Origin: Eubacterium sp.
Lineage (GTDB): Bacteria; Bacillota; Clostridia; Oscillospirales; Ruminococcaceae
Direction: 5' to 3'
DNA: 64,000 bases
NCBI GenBank assembly: GCA_031271685.1
Contig: JAISVH010000117.1
Coordinates: 1-64,000, forward strand
The notes under the pieces were generated by a model, which made no database searches, was not told the origin of the DNA, and saw only the letters and a list, made by a program, of their open reading frames with translations. Shown here piece by piece: positions 49,459 to 59,758 of the stretch; the stretch's first letter is position 1, and each line of letters opens with the position of its first letter. Made by a program: the position numbers and the translations under genes.

Positions 49459-50809
49459 GTCGATACTCCGCCGTAGTGAACCGCGAGAAATGCCCTTCAA
49501 AATTTAGCCCTATAGTCGCAGTCTCACCATGTCTGTTTTTGGCTATTATACACTCGCAAGAGTTAGGATGCTCGTCCTCCTTATTATAATATGAATTTCT
49601 GTATAAAAACGCGACGATATCCGCGTCCTGCTCAATTGATCCCGACTCGCGCAAGTCGGACAGCATGGGCCGCTTATCCGTTCTGCTTTCGGGTCCGCGA
49701 GAAAGCTGAGAGGCCAAAATCACCGGTATATCAAGCTCCTTAGCCATGATTTTTAAATTTCTGGTTATTTCCGATATTTCGCTTACCCGGTTTCCGTCCC
49801 GCCTGCCGGTGGACATAAGCTGCAGATAGTCGATTACCACTAGCCCCAAATTTTTCATACGGCGCAGCTTGGCTTTCATTTCACCAATGGAAATGCTCGC
49901 GGTATCATCGATATAAACCTCAAGCTGAGTCAAAAGCTCGGCTGACTCGCTGATATTTTTCCAGTCTACTCGACCGATATTCCCAGTTTTCATCTGTTCT
50001 GGGGTGACTTTTGCCTCGGCTGAGATAATTCTGCCAACTAATTGCTCTCGGGACATCTCAAGGCTGAAAATCGCTATTTTCTTATCACGGTATCGCTTTG
50101 CCGTATTCAAAGCTATATTTAATGCGAAAGTAGTCTTTCCCATTCCGGGGCGTCCCGCAACCAATATAAGGTCAGACTTGTTTAAACCGAATACATATCT
50201 GTCCAATTCCAAAAAGCCGGTAGACAGCCCGGTGACCGCGTTTTTATCCGGATTTGCCGCCAATTCTGACAATTGTTTTATCTTTTCTATAACAATAGGC
50301 TTTATTATCTGAAGCCCGCGTATTTCCCTCTCGCTTCGAATATTATAAATTTTTGTCTCGGCAAAATCCAAAAGCATTTCAGATTCTTCCGCTCCGCTGT
50401 TTGCCAAATCATAAATTTCTTTCGCGGCATATATCAACTGCCGCGTCATATATTTTTCCTCGATTATCTTTATATAGGCGTCAATTCCCGACAAAGACGG
50501 AACCGCCTCAGATAGCGCCGCCATATAAATTTGCGCTTCCTCGCGGCTGTCAAACACGTTATTTTTAAGCGTCTCCTCAATTAAGGTGACAATATCCACA
50601 GGCTTAGCGGATATAAACATCTGCTGTATCGCCGAAAAAATATCGCTGTGCAGTCCTAAATGAAAATGCGCCGGACTAAGCCGCTCTAATATTACGGCAA
50701 TAAGCCCGGAATCCAACAAAACAGAACCTAGCACAGCCTGTTCTGCGCCAAAGCTGCCCTGTATCTTTTCATCAAGCGCTCCGACCGGCGCAAACGAAAG
50801 TTCCGGCAT
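49442..50809 (-). CDS. dnaB: Replicative DNA helicase
   Basis: 455 aa from the second of two adjacent ATGs (GGAG seven bases upstream). N-terminal domain GSFGAEQAVLGSVLLD; RecA-type domain with AGRPGMGKTTFALNIALN (Walker A), IFSLEMSREQLVGR, LVVIDYLQLM (Walker B) and VILASQLSRGPESRTDKRPMLSDLRESGSIEQDAD. It unwinds DNA at the fork. Follows rplI as in many Firmicutes. Confidence 0.97.
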   Translation of the reverse strand: MPELSFAPVGALDEKIQGSFGAEQAVLGSVLLDSGLIAVILERLSPAHFHLGLHSDIFSAIQQMFISAKPVDIVTLIEETLKNNVFDSREEAQIYMAALSEAVPSLSGIDAYIKIIEEKYMTRQLIYAAKEIYDLANSGAEESEMLLDFAETKIYNIRSEREIRGLQIIKPIVIEKIKQLSELAANPDKNAVTGLSTGFLELDRYVFGLNKSDLILVAGRPGMGKTTFALNIALNTAKRYRDKKIAIFSLEMSREQLVGRIISAEAKVTPEQMKTGNIGRVDWKNISESAELLTQLEVYIDDTASISIGEMKAKLRRMKNLGLVVIDYLQLMSTGRRDGNRVSEISEITRNLKIMAKELDIPVILASQLSRGPESRTDKRPMLSDLRESGSIEQDADIVAFLYRNSYYNKEDEHPNSCECIIAKNRHGETATIGLNFEGHFSRFTTAEYRHVSEY

Positions 50810-50937
50810 CATATCACTCCTAAATACATTAACTATATCAAAATGCTATATCTCCACGGGACCAGACGTTTTTGGCTGCCGTGCGTACGAACCGGCGCAA
50901 AGCAAAACGGTTGACCCATTTGAAAAACATGTTTTTT

Positions 50938-51387
50938 CTACGTCTCTTCCGATACGTTAACAAAAAATTTTACAGAAACTCCGCTGTGCAATTTTGCCTC
51001 AGCCTCATAAGTTCCGAAAGTTTTTATTTCGCCTTGTATTGAAATTTTTTTCTTATCTACATCAATACCGGTTTCCTTTTTTATCACCAACGACAAGTCT
51101 TTGGGAGTGACCGACCCAAACAGCTTCCCGCCCGCTCCGGCTCTGGCGGCAGTTTTAAAAGTTCTGCCTGAAAGCTTATCCGCCGTATCCTTGGCGGCTT
51201 TTATCTCGGCTTCGGCTTTATGCTGCACCGATGCTTTTTGTCCGGCTAAAACGTTCAAGTTGTTTTTTGTCGCTTCGGCAGCCAGTTTTTGGGCAAAGAG
51301 GAAGTTTCGCGCATATCCGTCCTTGACCTCTTTTATCTCCCCCTTTTTTCCGGTTCCTCTGACATCCTGAAGTAAAATAACTTTCAT
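50938..51387 (-). CDS. rplI: 50S ribosomal protein L9
   Basis: 149 aa from the ATG at 51387 (GGGAG seven bases upstream). [31 protein letters not shown] is the L9 N-terminal signature. The C-terminal domain has [16 protein letters not shown]. The track's 27 extra residues overlap gdpP and are not used. Confidence 0.96.
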   Translation of the reverse strand: MKVILLQDVRGTGKKGEIKEVKDGYARNFLFAQKLAAEATKNNLNVLAGQKASVQHKAEAEIKAAKDTADKLSGRTFKTAARAGAGGKLFGSVTPKDLSLVIKKETGIDVDKKKISIQGEIKTFGTYEAEAKLHSGVSVKFFVNVSEET

Positions 51388-51403
51388 TGATCCGCTCCCT
51401 TTC

Positions 51404-53377
51404 TTATTGCTTTTGGTTATCGTAATACAGATCGATCGCGCTGATAACGCGCTTTTCCGCTTCCGCAACGGTTATGTCCTTCATTTGTGTCCCCGCCATG
51501 GTATAATGGCCTCCTCCGCCTAAATATTCCATAATAAGCTGAACGTTTATGGCCCCCATAGAACGGGCGCTGACATAAATTTCACTTCCATCAACTCGAT
51601 AAAGAGCAAACGCCGCCTCAATACCGTTTAATGCCAGCATTTCATCAGCCGCTTTCGGCGCGATTATCCGCATGTCTTCGTGAAAATTATCGTTGACAGC
51701 TATAGCGCATTTTTTATACAGCTTGGCAGACCCCACCAACGTCACTATCTGCCGATAATTTTCAAACGAATTGGTAAAAAAGCTTTTAACGTTTATTGTG
51801 TCCGCCCCAAGCTTCCTCAAAAAAGCAGCCGCCTCAAATGTGCTCACTCCGGTTTTTAAGGTGAAATTTTTTGTATCAAGCATAATTCCGGCAAGCAGAG
51901 CCTCAGCCTGAACTGCGCTTATCCTTCCCGCCGGCCCGAAATACTGAAGCATTTCGGCCACCATCTCACTGGCGGACGACGCATGCGGTTCATGATGAAA
52001 AATCAGCGCTTTATCAATAAAGTTGACAGTTTTACGATGGTGGTCAATAACCACTACTTTTTTTGCCCGTTTATACAGTTCCTCGTCCTCAACTATATGT
52101 GGGCTGTGAGTATCCACAATTATCAAAAGCGAGTTATCCGTAAAATGCTCACGCGCTTTGGCCGGATTAATAAATAAGCTTTGTTTTTCCTCTTCACCAA
52201 CTCTAACCTTATCAATAAGCTCCTGCCCAAGCGAAGCGGTTTTATCTATTACTATGCGAGCATCTTTCCCCAGGTTGCGTATAGCGCCCGAAACGCCTAT
52301 CGCAGCGCCGATACTGTCAAGGTCTGAATACTTGTGCCCCATTATGTAGGCGCTGTCCGAATGTTCCACCAAATCTATCAGTGAATTGGTTATTATCCTC
52401 GCTTTTACCTTTACATGCCGCTCAATCCCTTTAGAAACTCCCCCGTAAAATTCAAAGCCGTTATTGGTTTTTACCGCTGCCTGATCCCCTCCGCGCCCTT
52501 GCGCCATTTCCAAAGCCTGTCTTGCGAAACGCTCACTTTCAGAAAGGGATTTTCCCGTGGTTCCTATACCTATTGACAGCGTAACGTTGATCCGTTCAGT
52601 AACGGCAATTTCACGCGCTCTGTCTAAAACCTTTATCTTTTCCTCAATTATTTTCATAACATCGTTAGATTCAAGCACTACCCATACCCGGTCGCGGTTG
52701 AATTTTTTCATAATGCCATTGGTTCCGCCGACAAAATCCTCCAACAATTTGTCAATTTTAACTGTTATATGCGCTTTTTCGCTTTCGAGATTTCCTTCAA
52801 ACATATCGTCATAATTATCCACCATTATAAAAAGCACAACCGGATGACGAAGTTTTATCTGCCTTTCCAACTCCGCTTCTTTAGTAACATCATTAAAGCA
52901 TAAAATATAAATTTCATTGCCTTCGCGCCGGGGCTTAATCGCGTTCAGCCTAAAGAGCATATCTTTATAAAAAACAGGAGTATCCTCATTTTCAAGCAGC
53001 AGAGATATATCCCCTCCGTATAAAATGCTCAAATTATCTCCATATTCAATATCCTCAAAACTCTCGCGAAAACTTTTATTAAACCAAATAAAACCTAATG
53101 TATTATCTACCACCGCCACCGATATAGGTATCCCATAAAGCGAAATCTTATCCGCATTTTCAAGTTCTGATCCCACGAACGAATAATACTGAAACGTTTT
53201 ACGGGTAACCGTAATAAGCTTTCCGATAACAAATCCTGAAATAAGGACCTCAAACGGGGCGACTATCCAAAAAATACGAGTTGAATTTATATATACATAA
53301 AACGAAAGGCCACCCAACAAAAAAATCAGCGCGATAACCGATATTATCAGTCCGCTGTCACGATAGAAATTTTTCAT
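51404..53377 (-). CDS. gdpP: Cyclic-di-AMP phosphodiesterase GdpP
   Basis: 657 aa from the ATG at 53377 (GGAGG upstream). The track's first 35 residues come from a family A repeat. Two membrane helices (about 8-55), a PAS-like domain (about 75-160), a degenerate GGDEF domain (about 170-300), and DHH/DHHA1 with [33 protein letters not shown] and [12 protein letters not shown]. It hydrolyses c-di-AMP. The gdpP-rplI-dnaB order is standard in Firmicutes. Confidence 0.95.
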   Translation of the reverse strand: MKNFYRDSGLIISVIALIFLLGGLSFYVYINSTRIFWIVAPFEVLISGFVIGKLITVTRKTFQYYSFVGSELENADKISLYGIPISVAVVDNTLGFIWFNKSFRESFEDIEYGDNLSILYGGDISLLLENEDTPVFYKDMLFRLNAIKPRREGNEIYILCFNDVTKEAELERQIKLRHPVVLFIMVDNYDDMFEGNLESEKAHITVKIDKLLEDFVGGTNGIMKKFNRDRVWVVLESNDVMKIIEEKIKVLDRAREIAVTERINVTLSIGIGTTGKSLSESERFARQALEMAQGRGGDQAAVKTNNGFEFYGGVSKGIERHVKVKARIITNSLIDLVEHSDSAYIMGHKYSDLDSIGAAIGVSGAIRNLGKDARIVIDKTASLGQELIDKVRVGEEEKQSLFINPAKAREHFTDNSLLIIVDTHSPHIVEDEELYKRAKKVVVIDHHRKTVNFIDKALIFHHEPHASSASEMVAEMLQYFGPAGRISAVQAEALLAGIMLDTKNFTLKTGVSTFEAAAFLRKLGADTINVKSFFTNSFENYRQIVTLVGSAKLYKKCAIAVNDNFHEDMRIIAPKAADEMLALNGIEAAFALYRVDGSEIYVSARSMGAINVQLIMEYLGGGGHYTMAGTQMKDITVAEAEKRVISAIDLYYDNQKQ

Positions 53378-53416
53378 TGAACCACCTCCATTTCCCGGTA
53401 ATTTACAATGACATAG

Positions 53417-53520
53417 TTCAAGCATCTGCGGCGGAGCCGCTTCCAGTATTTTAACAAGCGTCAGCGGGGGATTTAAAATCACCCGCCGCCTAAAATGCGG
53501 GATCCATAAACGCGGTTATA
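53417..53520 (+). repeat. Family A repeat, full length, between rnjA and gdpP
   Basis: 104 bp, TTCAAGCATCTGCGGCGGAG to AACGCGGTTATA. The right end holds the rnjA TAA (53516-53518); the left end lies about 40 bp before the gdpP start. Confidence 0.9.
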
Positions 53521-55465
53521 TTTCCATTAATACCGGCAATATCATTGGATTTCTTTTAGTTTTGGCGAAAATAAAATCGCTCATTTCATCACGCATTTTA
53601 GTTTTTATTGTACCATGTTCAGAAACGCCTGAACTTATACATTTCTTAAGAACTTCGGTCATTATTTTCTTTGCTTCCGACAAAAGTTCTTCCGATTCTC
53701 TTACATATACAAACCCGCGCGAAACAATGTCCGGTCCTGACAAAACCTCAAAATTATCGCGCTTAAGCGAAGCGACAATAATAATAAGGCCGTCAGCCGC
53801 CAACTTTTTGCGGTCTTTCAACACTACCGAGCCTACATCGCCCACCCCAATGCCGTCAACCAAAACATTGCCCGCAGGCACCTTAATGGTTGCCTTCATA
53901 GTGGCGCTATCAGTTTCTAATTGATCACCCAATCCTAAAATATGGATATTTTCTTCGGGTATTCCCATTTTTTCGGCAAGCAGGGCATGCTTTTTCATAT
54001 GCTTATACTCGCCATGAATAGGGACGAAAAACTTTGGCTTGGTCAGCGACATCATCATCTTTAATTCTTCCTGACAAGCATGTCCTGAAACGTGAACTTC
54101 ATACATCTTCTCATAAACGACCTCCGCTCCTAGCTTTAGCAGGTCGTTAACCACTCTGCCTACCATCTTTTCATTACCGGGTATCGGCGTTGCGGAAATT
54201 ATAATCAAGTCGTTAGGATTTATGGATACCTGTCTGTGTTCACACGAAGCCATACGCGAAAGAGCGGACAGCGGCTCCCCCTGACTGCCAGTCGTGACCA
54301 CCACCAAATCTTCAGGCGGCAACGAATTTATCTTGTCTATGTCAATTATTAGACCTTTCGGAATTTTAATATAGTTAAGCTCTATCGCTTTCTGAAGTAC
54401 ATTAAGCATACTTCTCCCGGATACGGCGACTTTTCTGCCATACAAGTGAGCGTTGTCTATAATTTGCTGCACCCTGTGTATATTGCTTGAAAATGTGGCG
54501 ACAATTATACGTTTGTCTCCCGCGCTGCTAAAAAGATTTTTAAAAGTTTCGCCCACCTTGCTTTCTGACATTGAATACCCCGGCCGCTCAGCATTAGTGC
54601 TTTCAGACAGCAAAGCCAGCACTCCCTTATTCCCGAGTTCGCCTAAACGGGCTAAATCAATAATTCCCCCCTCTATAGGAGTATAATCGACTTTAAAATC
54701 TCCGGTATGCACAATCACCCCGGCCGGAGTGTGCACCGCCATGGCACAGGCGTCTGGAATGGAATGGTTAACTCTGATAAACTCAACGGCCATGCATCCA
54801 AGCCGCACTGTTTGGCGCGGCACAATAACGTTAAGACTCGCCCCTGCCAATAACCCATGCTCTTTTAGTTTGCCTTCAACCAATCCCAATGTCAAACGCG
54901 TCCCATAAACAGGAACATTGATTTTTTTAAGCAGATATGGCAACGAACCTATGTGGTCCTCGTGCCCATGGGTCAAAACAATCCCTCTGAATTTATCTCG
55001 GTTATTTTCAAGATAGGTAAAGTCAGGGATAACGATATCAACCCCAAGCATGTCGTCGTCGGGAAACGCCATTCCGCAGTCAATAATAAACATATCGTTA
55101 GAGCACTCATAAACATAAAGATTTTTACCTATCTCACCCAATCCGCCCAAAGCGGCAATTTTCAGCGTTGTGGTGCGGCGTTCTGGCTTAACTCGCTGCC
55201 TGGGCTTTACCGACACAGCCTGTTCAGACAAAGCTTTTAGAGCTTTGTCTACCTCGGCGGCAAGACCTCCGCTTTTATTTTTTTGCTGTCCTTTTCCCTT
55301 TGATATACCGCTCTTTACTTTGGAAACGGTTTTTACGTCAGCTTTTTGGGTGGATTTATGTGAGACCCTGTTCTCCGCAGACATTTTTTTCTCTGCCTTC
55401 AGCTGTTTCTTCGCCTTGTCTTCGCTTTTTTCTTTTTTGTTCAAATTTATTTTGTTTGTCGGCAT
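53516..55465 (-). CDS. rnjA: Ribonuclease J
   Basis: 649 aa from the ATG at 55465 (GAGGT nearby). The first about 95 residues are a lysine-rich low-complexity extension (NKKEKSEDKAKKQLKAEKK). The MBL/beta-CASP core starts LKIAALGGLGEIGKNLYVYE and has LTHGHEDHIGSLPYLL, HTGDFKVD, VVTTGSQGEPLSALSRMA and HVSGHACQEE. The C-terminal domain ends RNPMILPVLMEI. RNase J is the 5'-exo/endoribonuclease of Firmicutes. Its own promoter lies upstream. The stop codon is part of the adjacent A repeat. Confidence 0.95.
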   Translation of the reverse strand: MPTNKINLNKKEKSEDKAKKQLKAEKKMSAENRVSHKSTQKADVKTVSKVKSGISKGKGQQKNKSGGLAAEVDKALKALSEQAVSVKPRQRVKPERRTTTLKIAALGGLGEIGKNLYVYECSNDMFIIDCGMAFPDDDMLGVDIVIPDFTYLENNRDKFRGIVLTHGHEDHIGSLPYLLKKINVPVYGTRLTLGLVEGKLKEHGLLAGASLNVIVPRQTVRLGCMAVEFIRVNHSIPDACAMAVHTPAGVIVHTGDFKVDYTPIEGGIIDLARLGELGNKGVLALLSESTNAERPGYSMSESKVGETFKNLFSSAGDKRIIVATFSSNIHRVQQIIDNAHLYGRKVAVSGRSMLNVLQKAIELNYIKIPKGLIIDIDKINSLPPEDLVVVTTGSQGEPLSALSRMASCEHRQVSINPNDLIIISATPIPGNEKMVGRVVNDLLKLGAEVVYEKMYEVHVSGHACQEELKMMMSLTKPKFFVPIHGEYKHMKKHALLAEKMGIPEENIHILGLGDQLETDSATMKATIKVPAGNVLVDGIGVGDVGSVVLKDRKKLAADGLIIIVASLKRDNFEVLSGPDIVSRGFVYVRESEELLSEAKKIMTEVLKKCISSGVSEHGTIKTKMRDEMSDFIFAKTKRNPMILPVLMEI

Positions 55466-55651
55466 TTTTACCTCTTTTTTCTCCGCTTTATCAAAAACAA
55501 CAAAAACTTGTGCAAAGTTAACGGCTCCACACAAAAAATCTATGTATAGCTTCCACTAAACTTAAAAGATTTGCAGCATAGCGGGAAGCTCTTGATAAAA
55601 CTATTAATTTTTTATATTAACGACGAATCACAATAAACTGATAATCATTTA

Positions 55652-55680
55652 ATTATACCACACATAATATTGATTGTCAA
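55652..55680 (-). promoter_or_regulatory. Promoter of the rnjA-gdpP-rplI-dnaB-tilS unit
   Basis: Minus strand TTGACA (55675-55680), 17-bp spacer, TATAAT (55652-55657). Both hexamers are perfect; the leader is about 180 nt. Confidence 0.92.
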
Positions 55681-55784
55681 GAATTTTTAAAAAGTATCTG
55701 CTGCCATTTCAAAAAGTATCCCAAGAGCTGTGCGGTATCGACTTGATTTTTCTCTTCGGCTATGTCATTCTGTCTCTTTATTTT

Positions 55785-58157
55785 TCATGCGTTTGGCGCG
55801 AAAGTCTCCGAATAGCTTTTTATTCTTTTTTCAATATCGTCACATAGTGCGGCGGCTGTCTCAGCCGATGCGCTTTCGGCGAACAAATGCATCGAATCTC
55901 CTTTCTTGCTCGGACGAAGCAGAATCTTATCCCGTCCTCGGTTTATCATGAGCCCTTCCCCTATTCCGCTGTTATCCTCGCAAATATCCGCTAAAATATG
56001 TTGGGGCGGAACTGAAATCTTTACAATCCTCTGTTCGCGACTAAATTCAGGCAACATGGCAGCCGCCTCTACTAAGCCGAACCGGTTTTTTGATTTTTTC
56101 CTTTCACTTGCAATAAAATTCAGCACAAGCAAACACAGATGCACACCGTCTCTCAAAAATGGCTGTCTCGCCGAAAGCTCTCGCGCCTCCCTGTCGCTGT
56201 TGTTGTTCGGGCACAGATAATATCTTTTTATTTCTTTGCCATGTCTCTTAGCCAAAAGCTCGGCCGCAACCGGAAACGCCGCCGGAAGCGCCGCGTCATG
56301 CCCTCCTAAAAACCTCGATATGCAAGCCAACAATATCAGTCTTTCATGGTTTAATTTTATTTGCCCTTCCCCGCGGCTAAGGCTCATTTCAGCCTCCGTA
56401 CCGTCTTCGTTTATCTCGACGACAAGGGTTTCGCTCGAATGACTTGATATTTTATCAAATATATCCGAAGCATATTCTAATATTTTCTCATTTTTACAAG
56501 ATACAAATATATTATACTCACTTTTCAGGCCGGTTAAACCGTAAAGACTATATTTATACAATTCTTCCCCATTATAAAAATTTCTCTTCGCGCCAAATTT
56601 ATCCCATTCGGCGGTTTTATACTCTCTCCGCCTAAGACCCGCCTCAAACTGGCGCTCCTGAGTTCTGGTCAGACTTAAGCCTGATTTATTTAAAATTGTA
56701 ATATTAGTTTTATTGTTAGATCCAATTTTTAAAACTATATCTGAATTAGTGACCCTGCTGAGATATATAAGCACCGGCAAGCTTGAGTTTCCGCAGTCAG
56801 TTACGTCCTTTCCGCAGGCGGACATCCCGGCCGTTACCGCCCTCTTTATCGCCTCTCCGGCGGCTCCCCCGTCACAAGAGATAAGCACTCCCCCTCCCGT
56901 TCCCACAAGGTTTGAAACCGCGCTTCCAATTTTTACTGCGGCTTCCATATCTATTTCAATATTGGTTATCCCTTCTATGCCATGATCTCCGATCTCAACG
57001 CTAGTTCCGTTTTTTCCAGGGATTCCGCGTCTTATATCTCCTGATATAACCGAAAACGGCTCTATTTTTTTGTCATTCCAAATTTTCACTCCGGGCTTAA
57101 GTTCAGTCTTTTCACCGATGACCGTATTTTCTCCTATTACAGAGTTTTCGCCTACGATCCCGCTTCTGCATATCTTTACATTTTTGCATATGATCGCATT
57201 TTCGACAGACGAACCTCCCGCTATATACGCGCCGTCCAGAATAACGCTGCCATATAACCTAACATTTTTACCAATCGTCACATTATCACATAAAACAGTG
57301 CTCTCTATCACGCTGCCGTCTCCGATTTTAACATTTTTGCCTATATAGCATGGCGGTATTATCTTTGTGTTGTTGGCCATGTCAAAAATTTCGTGAACCG
57401 AAGTTTCAGAATAAAGCCCGTCGGCTAGCTTTTTCCCGGACAACTCACATTTTACCAGACAATTAAGCATATCCTTCTGGCTTTCACGATACGTCTCCAA
57501 GCACCCAATATCGCACCAATAGCCGTCTGCCTTATAATTATACAGCGGCATCCCCTGTTTTATCATTTCGGGAAATACGTCTTTTGCAAAATCCCACATT
57601 TTTCCTTCTGGAATAAGCTTGAGAACAGACGGATTCATAATATATATACCAGTGTTCGCATAATCAGTAGTGCAGCTAAGATAAGACGGCTTTTCAGAAA
57701 AACCGGTTATCCGCCCCCCTCTGTCTATAACCAATCCATATTCCCTAGGATCGTTTACTCTTTTTGAAACTATAGTGACGACAGCCATTTTTTGCTTTTG
57801 AAAATTAAAAGCTCCTCTCAAATCAAAGTCGCATAACGCGTCCCCGCTTATAACTAAAAAATCTTCTTCTATATGTCCGGCTGCGTTTCTAACGCAACCC
57901 GCTGTCCCAAGCGGTTCGTCTTCATAAATAAAAGATAGTCTAATCCCTTTATATTTTCCGCTCTCAAAGCGTCTTTCTATCATCTCTCCCCTATACCGTA
58001 GTGTAAAAATAGCCTCCTTGCAGCCGCAGCGCGCAAGCAGGTCAAGGATATAGTCCACGGCGGGTCGATTACATAGTTTTGTCAAAGGTTTAGGCATGCC
58101 TGCGGTCAGGGGTAGAAGCCTGCTTCCCTCTCCGCCTGCCATAATTATTGCTTTCAT
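55785..58157 (-). CDS. Sugar nucleotidyltransferase / degenerate phosphomannomutase fusion
   Basis: 790 aa from the second of two ATGs (GGGGGA six bases upstream). The N-terminal NTP-transferase (about 1-235) has MKAIIMAGGEGSRLLPLTAGMPKPLTKLCNRPAVDYIL and EDEPLGTAGCVRNA, as in mannose-1-phosphate guanylyltransferases. A left-handed beta-helix follows (about 250-365; IGKNVKIGDGSVIEST, IGENTVIGEKTEL). The rest (about 375-790) follows the phosphomannomutase fold, but the TASHNP phosphoserine loop is not present at VLKIGSNNKTNITIL, so mutase activity is unlikely. It may make GDP- or dTDP-sugars for surface glycans. Confidence 0.88.
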   Translation of the reverse strand: MKAIIMAGGEGSRLLPLTAGMPKPLTKLCNRPAVDYILDLLARCGCKEAIFTLRYRGEMIERRFESGKYKGIRLSFIYEDEPLGTAGCVRNAAGHIEEDFLVISGDALCDFDLRGAFNFQKQKMAVVTIVSKRVNDPREYGLVIDRGGRITGFSEKPSYLSCTTDYANTGIYIMNPSVLKLIPEGKMWDFAKDVFPEMIKQGMPLYNYKADGYWCDIGCLETYRESQKDMLNCLVKCELSGKKLADGLYSETSVHEIFDMANNTKIIPPCYIGKNVKIGDGSVIESTVLCDNVTIGKNVRLYGSVILDGAYIAGGSSVENAIICKNVKICRSGIVGENSVIGENTVIGEKTELKPGVKIWNDKKIEPFSVISGDIRRGIPGKNGTSVEIGDHGIEGITNIEIDMEAAVKIGSAVSNLVGTGGGVLISCDGGAAGEAIKRAVTAGMSACGKDVTDCGNSSLPVLIYLSRVTNSDIVLKIGSNNKTNITILNKSGLSLTRTQERQFEAGLRRREYKTAEWDKFGAKRNFYNGEELYKYSLYGLTGLKSEYNIFVSCKNEKILEYASDIFDKISSHSSETLVVEINEDGTEAEMSLSRGEGQIKLNHERLILLACISRFLGGHDAALPAAFPVAAELLAKRHGKEIKRYYLCPNNNSDREARELSARQPFLRDGVHLCLLVLNFIASERKKSKNRFGLVEAAAMLPEFSREQRIVKISVPPQHILADICEDNSGIGEGLMINRGRDKILLRPSKKGDSMHLFAESASAETAAALCDDIEKRIKSYSETFAPNA

Positions 58158-58302
58158 CATTAGTCCCCCGAAATAATTATTTCGCTTTAATTTATTTTGC
58201 TTTACGATTAATTAATTATTCATATGGGATTAACAAATTATGGCGCAGTATCATAAAATACAAAGAAATGCTATCGAATTAAAATTACATGGGGGCGATT
58301 TC

Positions 58303-58527
58303 TTGAAATCTTTTCTTTTGATGATGCAGTCAAACACTGAAGCAAATAAGGCGAAGTATCACCTTAACAGACTTAAGATAAACAGCGTGGTTGAAAAAAT
58401 CACGTCACAAAATCAAGGCTGCAGCTATGGAGTAAGAATATATGACCGTCCGGAAAAAGTTTGCAGGTTATTAAGTGTTGTCAATATCGAATGCACGGAA
58501 ATTAGGAGCGGAAATGGAGAACTATAA
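58303..58527 (+). CDS. DUF3343-type small protein (putative sulfur/selenium carrier)
   Basis: 74 aa from a TTG at 58303 with GGGGG seven bases upstream; the track's ATG at 58240 gives 95 aa but has no good binding site. FLLMMQSNTEANKAKYHLNRLKINSVVEKI and CSYGVRIYD resemble DUF3343 proteins, which often sit beside cysteine-desulfurase-like genes. Its stop overlaps the next start by one base (TAATG), implying coupled function in sulfur or selenium handling. Confidence 0.75.
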   Translation: MKSFLLMMQSNTEANKAKYHLNRLKINSVVEKITSQNQGCSYGVRIYDRPEKVCRLLSVVNIECTEIRSGNGEL

Positions 58528-59663
58528 TGATATATTTTGATAACGCGGCTACTACTTATCCCAAACCTAAACAAGTAATAGCCTCTATGTCAGCGGCGAC
58601 GGCAAGATATGGCGGAAACCCGGGCAGAGCAGGGCATAAGCTGTCAATGGAAACGGCCGAGGCTGTTTTTGCAGCGCGAATGAAATGCGCAGGATTTTTC
58701 GGAGCAGAACCTGAAAACACAATATTTACCCTTAACTGCACACACGCACTCAATTTGGCAATAAAGGGGCTGCTCTCTCCAAATGCCCACCTGATAACCT
58801 CAGACATCGAGCATAACGCGGTAATCCGACCGATCCACGCCTCTTCAAAAGCAAACAACATATCATATACCATAGCGCGTACATATGAAAACGATGATGA
58901 AACAGTCAAAAGCTTTGAGCGGCTGATAACAAAACGAACCAAGGCGATAGTCTGCACTGCGGCGGGAAATGTAAGCGGTCGTATTTTACCGTATCAAAAA
59001 ATAGGCAAAATGTGCCAAAGACGAGGCATCTGCTTTGTTCTTGACGCCGCTCAGGGAGCGGGAGTATTGCCTATAAAGCTGTCCGACGGGATAAACATCA
59101 TATGCGCCGCCGGGCATAAAAGTTTATACGGACCAATGGGGACCGGTCTTATGATAACCGACGGAAAATACCGCTTAAAAACTATTATCGAAGGCGGAAC
59201 AGGCAGCAAAAGCAAAGAAATAGAGCAGCCGCAAGAGCTGCCCGATCGATTTGAGAGCGGAACTATAAATACTACGGGCGCAATTGCCTTAGCCGACGGA
59301 ATAAGTTTTGTCGAGCAAAAAACTATCTCAGTCATACGCAACCATGAAAACTCGCTTTGTGAAATGTTTTTTGGACATATGAAAGAAAACTCAAAAATAA
59401 AGCTGTACAGCAAAGTATTTCATGATCGTCTCGCGCCCTTGGTTCCTTTTAACTTAAAAGGTATGAATTCTTCCGACGCAGCTAAATTGATGAGCGACGC
59501 GGGATTTTATCTTAGAGGCGGATTTCACTGCGCATTTTTGGGTCATAGAAAAATAGGCACCGCCGACATAGGCGCAGTGCGGTTTGCTCCCTCGGCCTTC
59601 AACAGCAAAACCGACGTAATGTCTTTCATAAAGCTAGTTAATAAATTAACGGAACAAGCATGA
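58527..59663 (+). CDS. Class V aminotransferase / cysteine desulfurase-like protein
   Basis: 378 aa. MIYFDNAATTYPKPKQVI is the classic opening. TLNCTHALNLAIKGLL, DAAQGAGVLPIKL, AAGHKSLYGPMGTGLMI (PLP Lys) and YLRGGFHCAFLGHRKIGT (catalytic-loop Cys) match the IscS/SufS-like group common in Clostridia next to DUF3343. It probably releases sulfur (or selenium) from cysteine derivatives. Confidence 0.9.
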   Translation: MIYFDNAATTYPKPKQVIASMSAATARYGGNPGRAGHKLSMETAEAVFAARMKCAGFFGAEPENTIFTLNCTHALNLAIKGLLSPNAHLITSDIEHNAVIRPIHASSKANNISYTIARTYENDDETVKSFERLITKRTKAIVCTAAGNVSGRILPYQKIGKMCQRRGICFVLDAAQGAGVLPIKLSDGINIICAAGHKSLYGPMGTGLMITDGKYRLKTIIEGGTGSKSKEIEQPQELPDRFESGTINTTGAIALADGISFVEQKTISVIRNHENSLCEMFFGHMKENSKIKLYSKVFHDRLAPLVPFNLKGMNSSDAAKLMSDAGFYLRGGFHCAFLGHRKIGTADIGAVRFAPSAFNSKTDVMSFIKLVNKLTEQA

Positions 59664-59665
59664 CA

Positions 59666-59704
59666 AATATCGTCGCATCGCGATTTGCGCAGTGCGACGA
59701 TATT
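59666..59704 (+). terminator. Hairpin after the class V aminotransferase gene
   Basis: AATATCGTCGCA / TGCGACGATATT 12-bp stem with a 15-nt loop, 3 bp after the stop codon; no T-run. Confidence 0.5.
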
Positions 59705-59717
59705 GATGATAAGCGAC

Positions 59718-59746
59718 TATAATCGTTTAAGGCAATACCGCTTCGC
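59718..59746 (+). repeat. Half E joined to a B terminus
   Basis: TATAATCGTTTAA (arm of E) runs directly into AAGGCAATACCGC (end of B). Remnants only. Confidence 0.5.
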
Positions 59747-59758
59747 CTATCCCATTTT

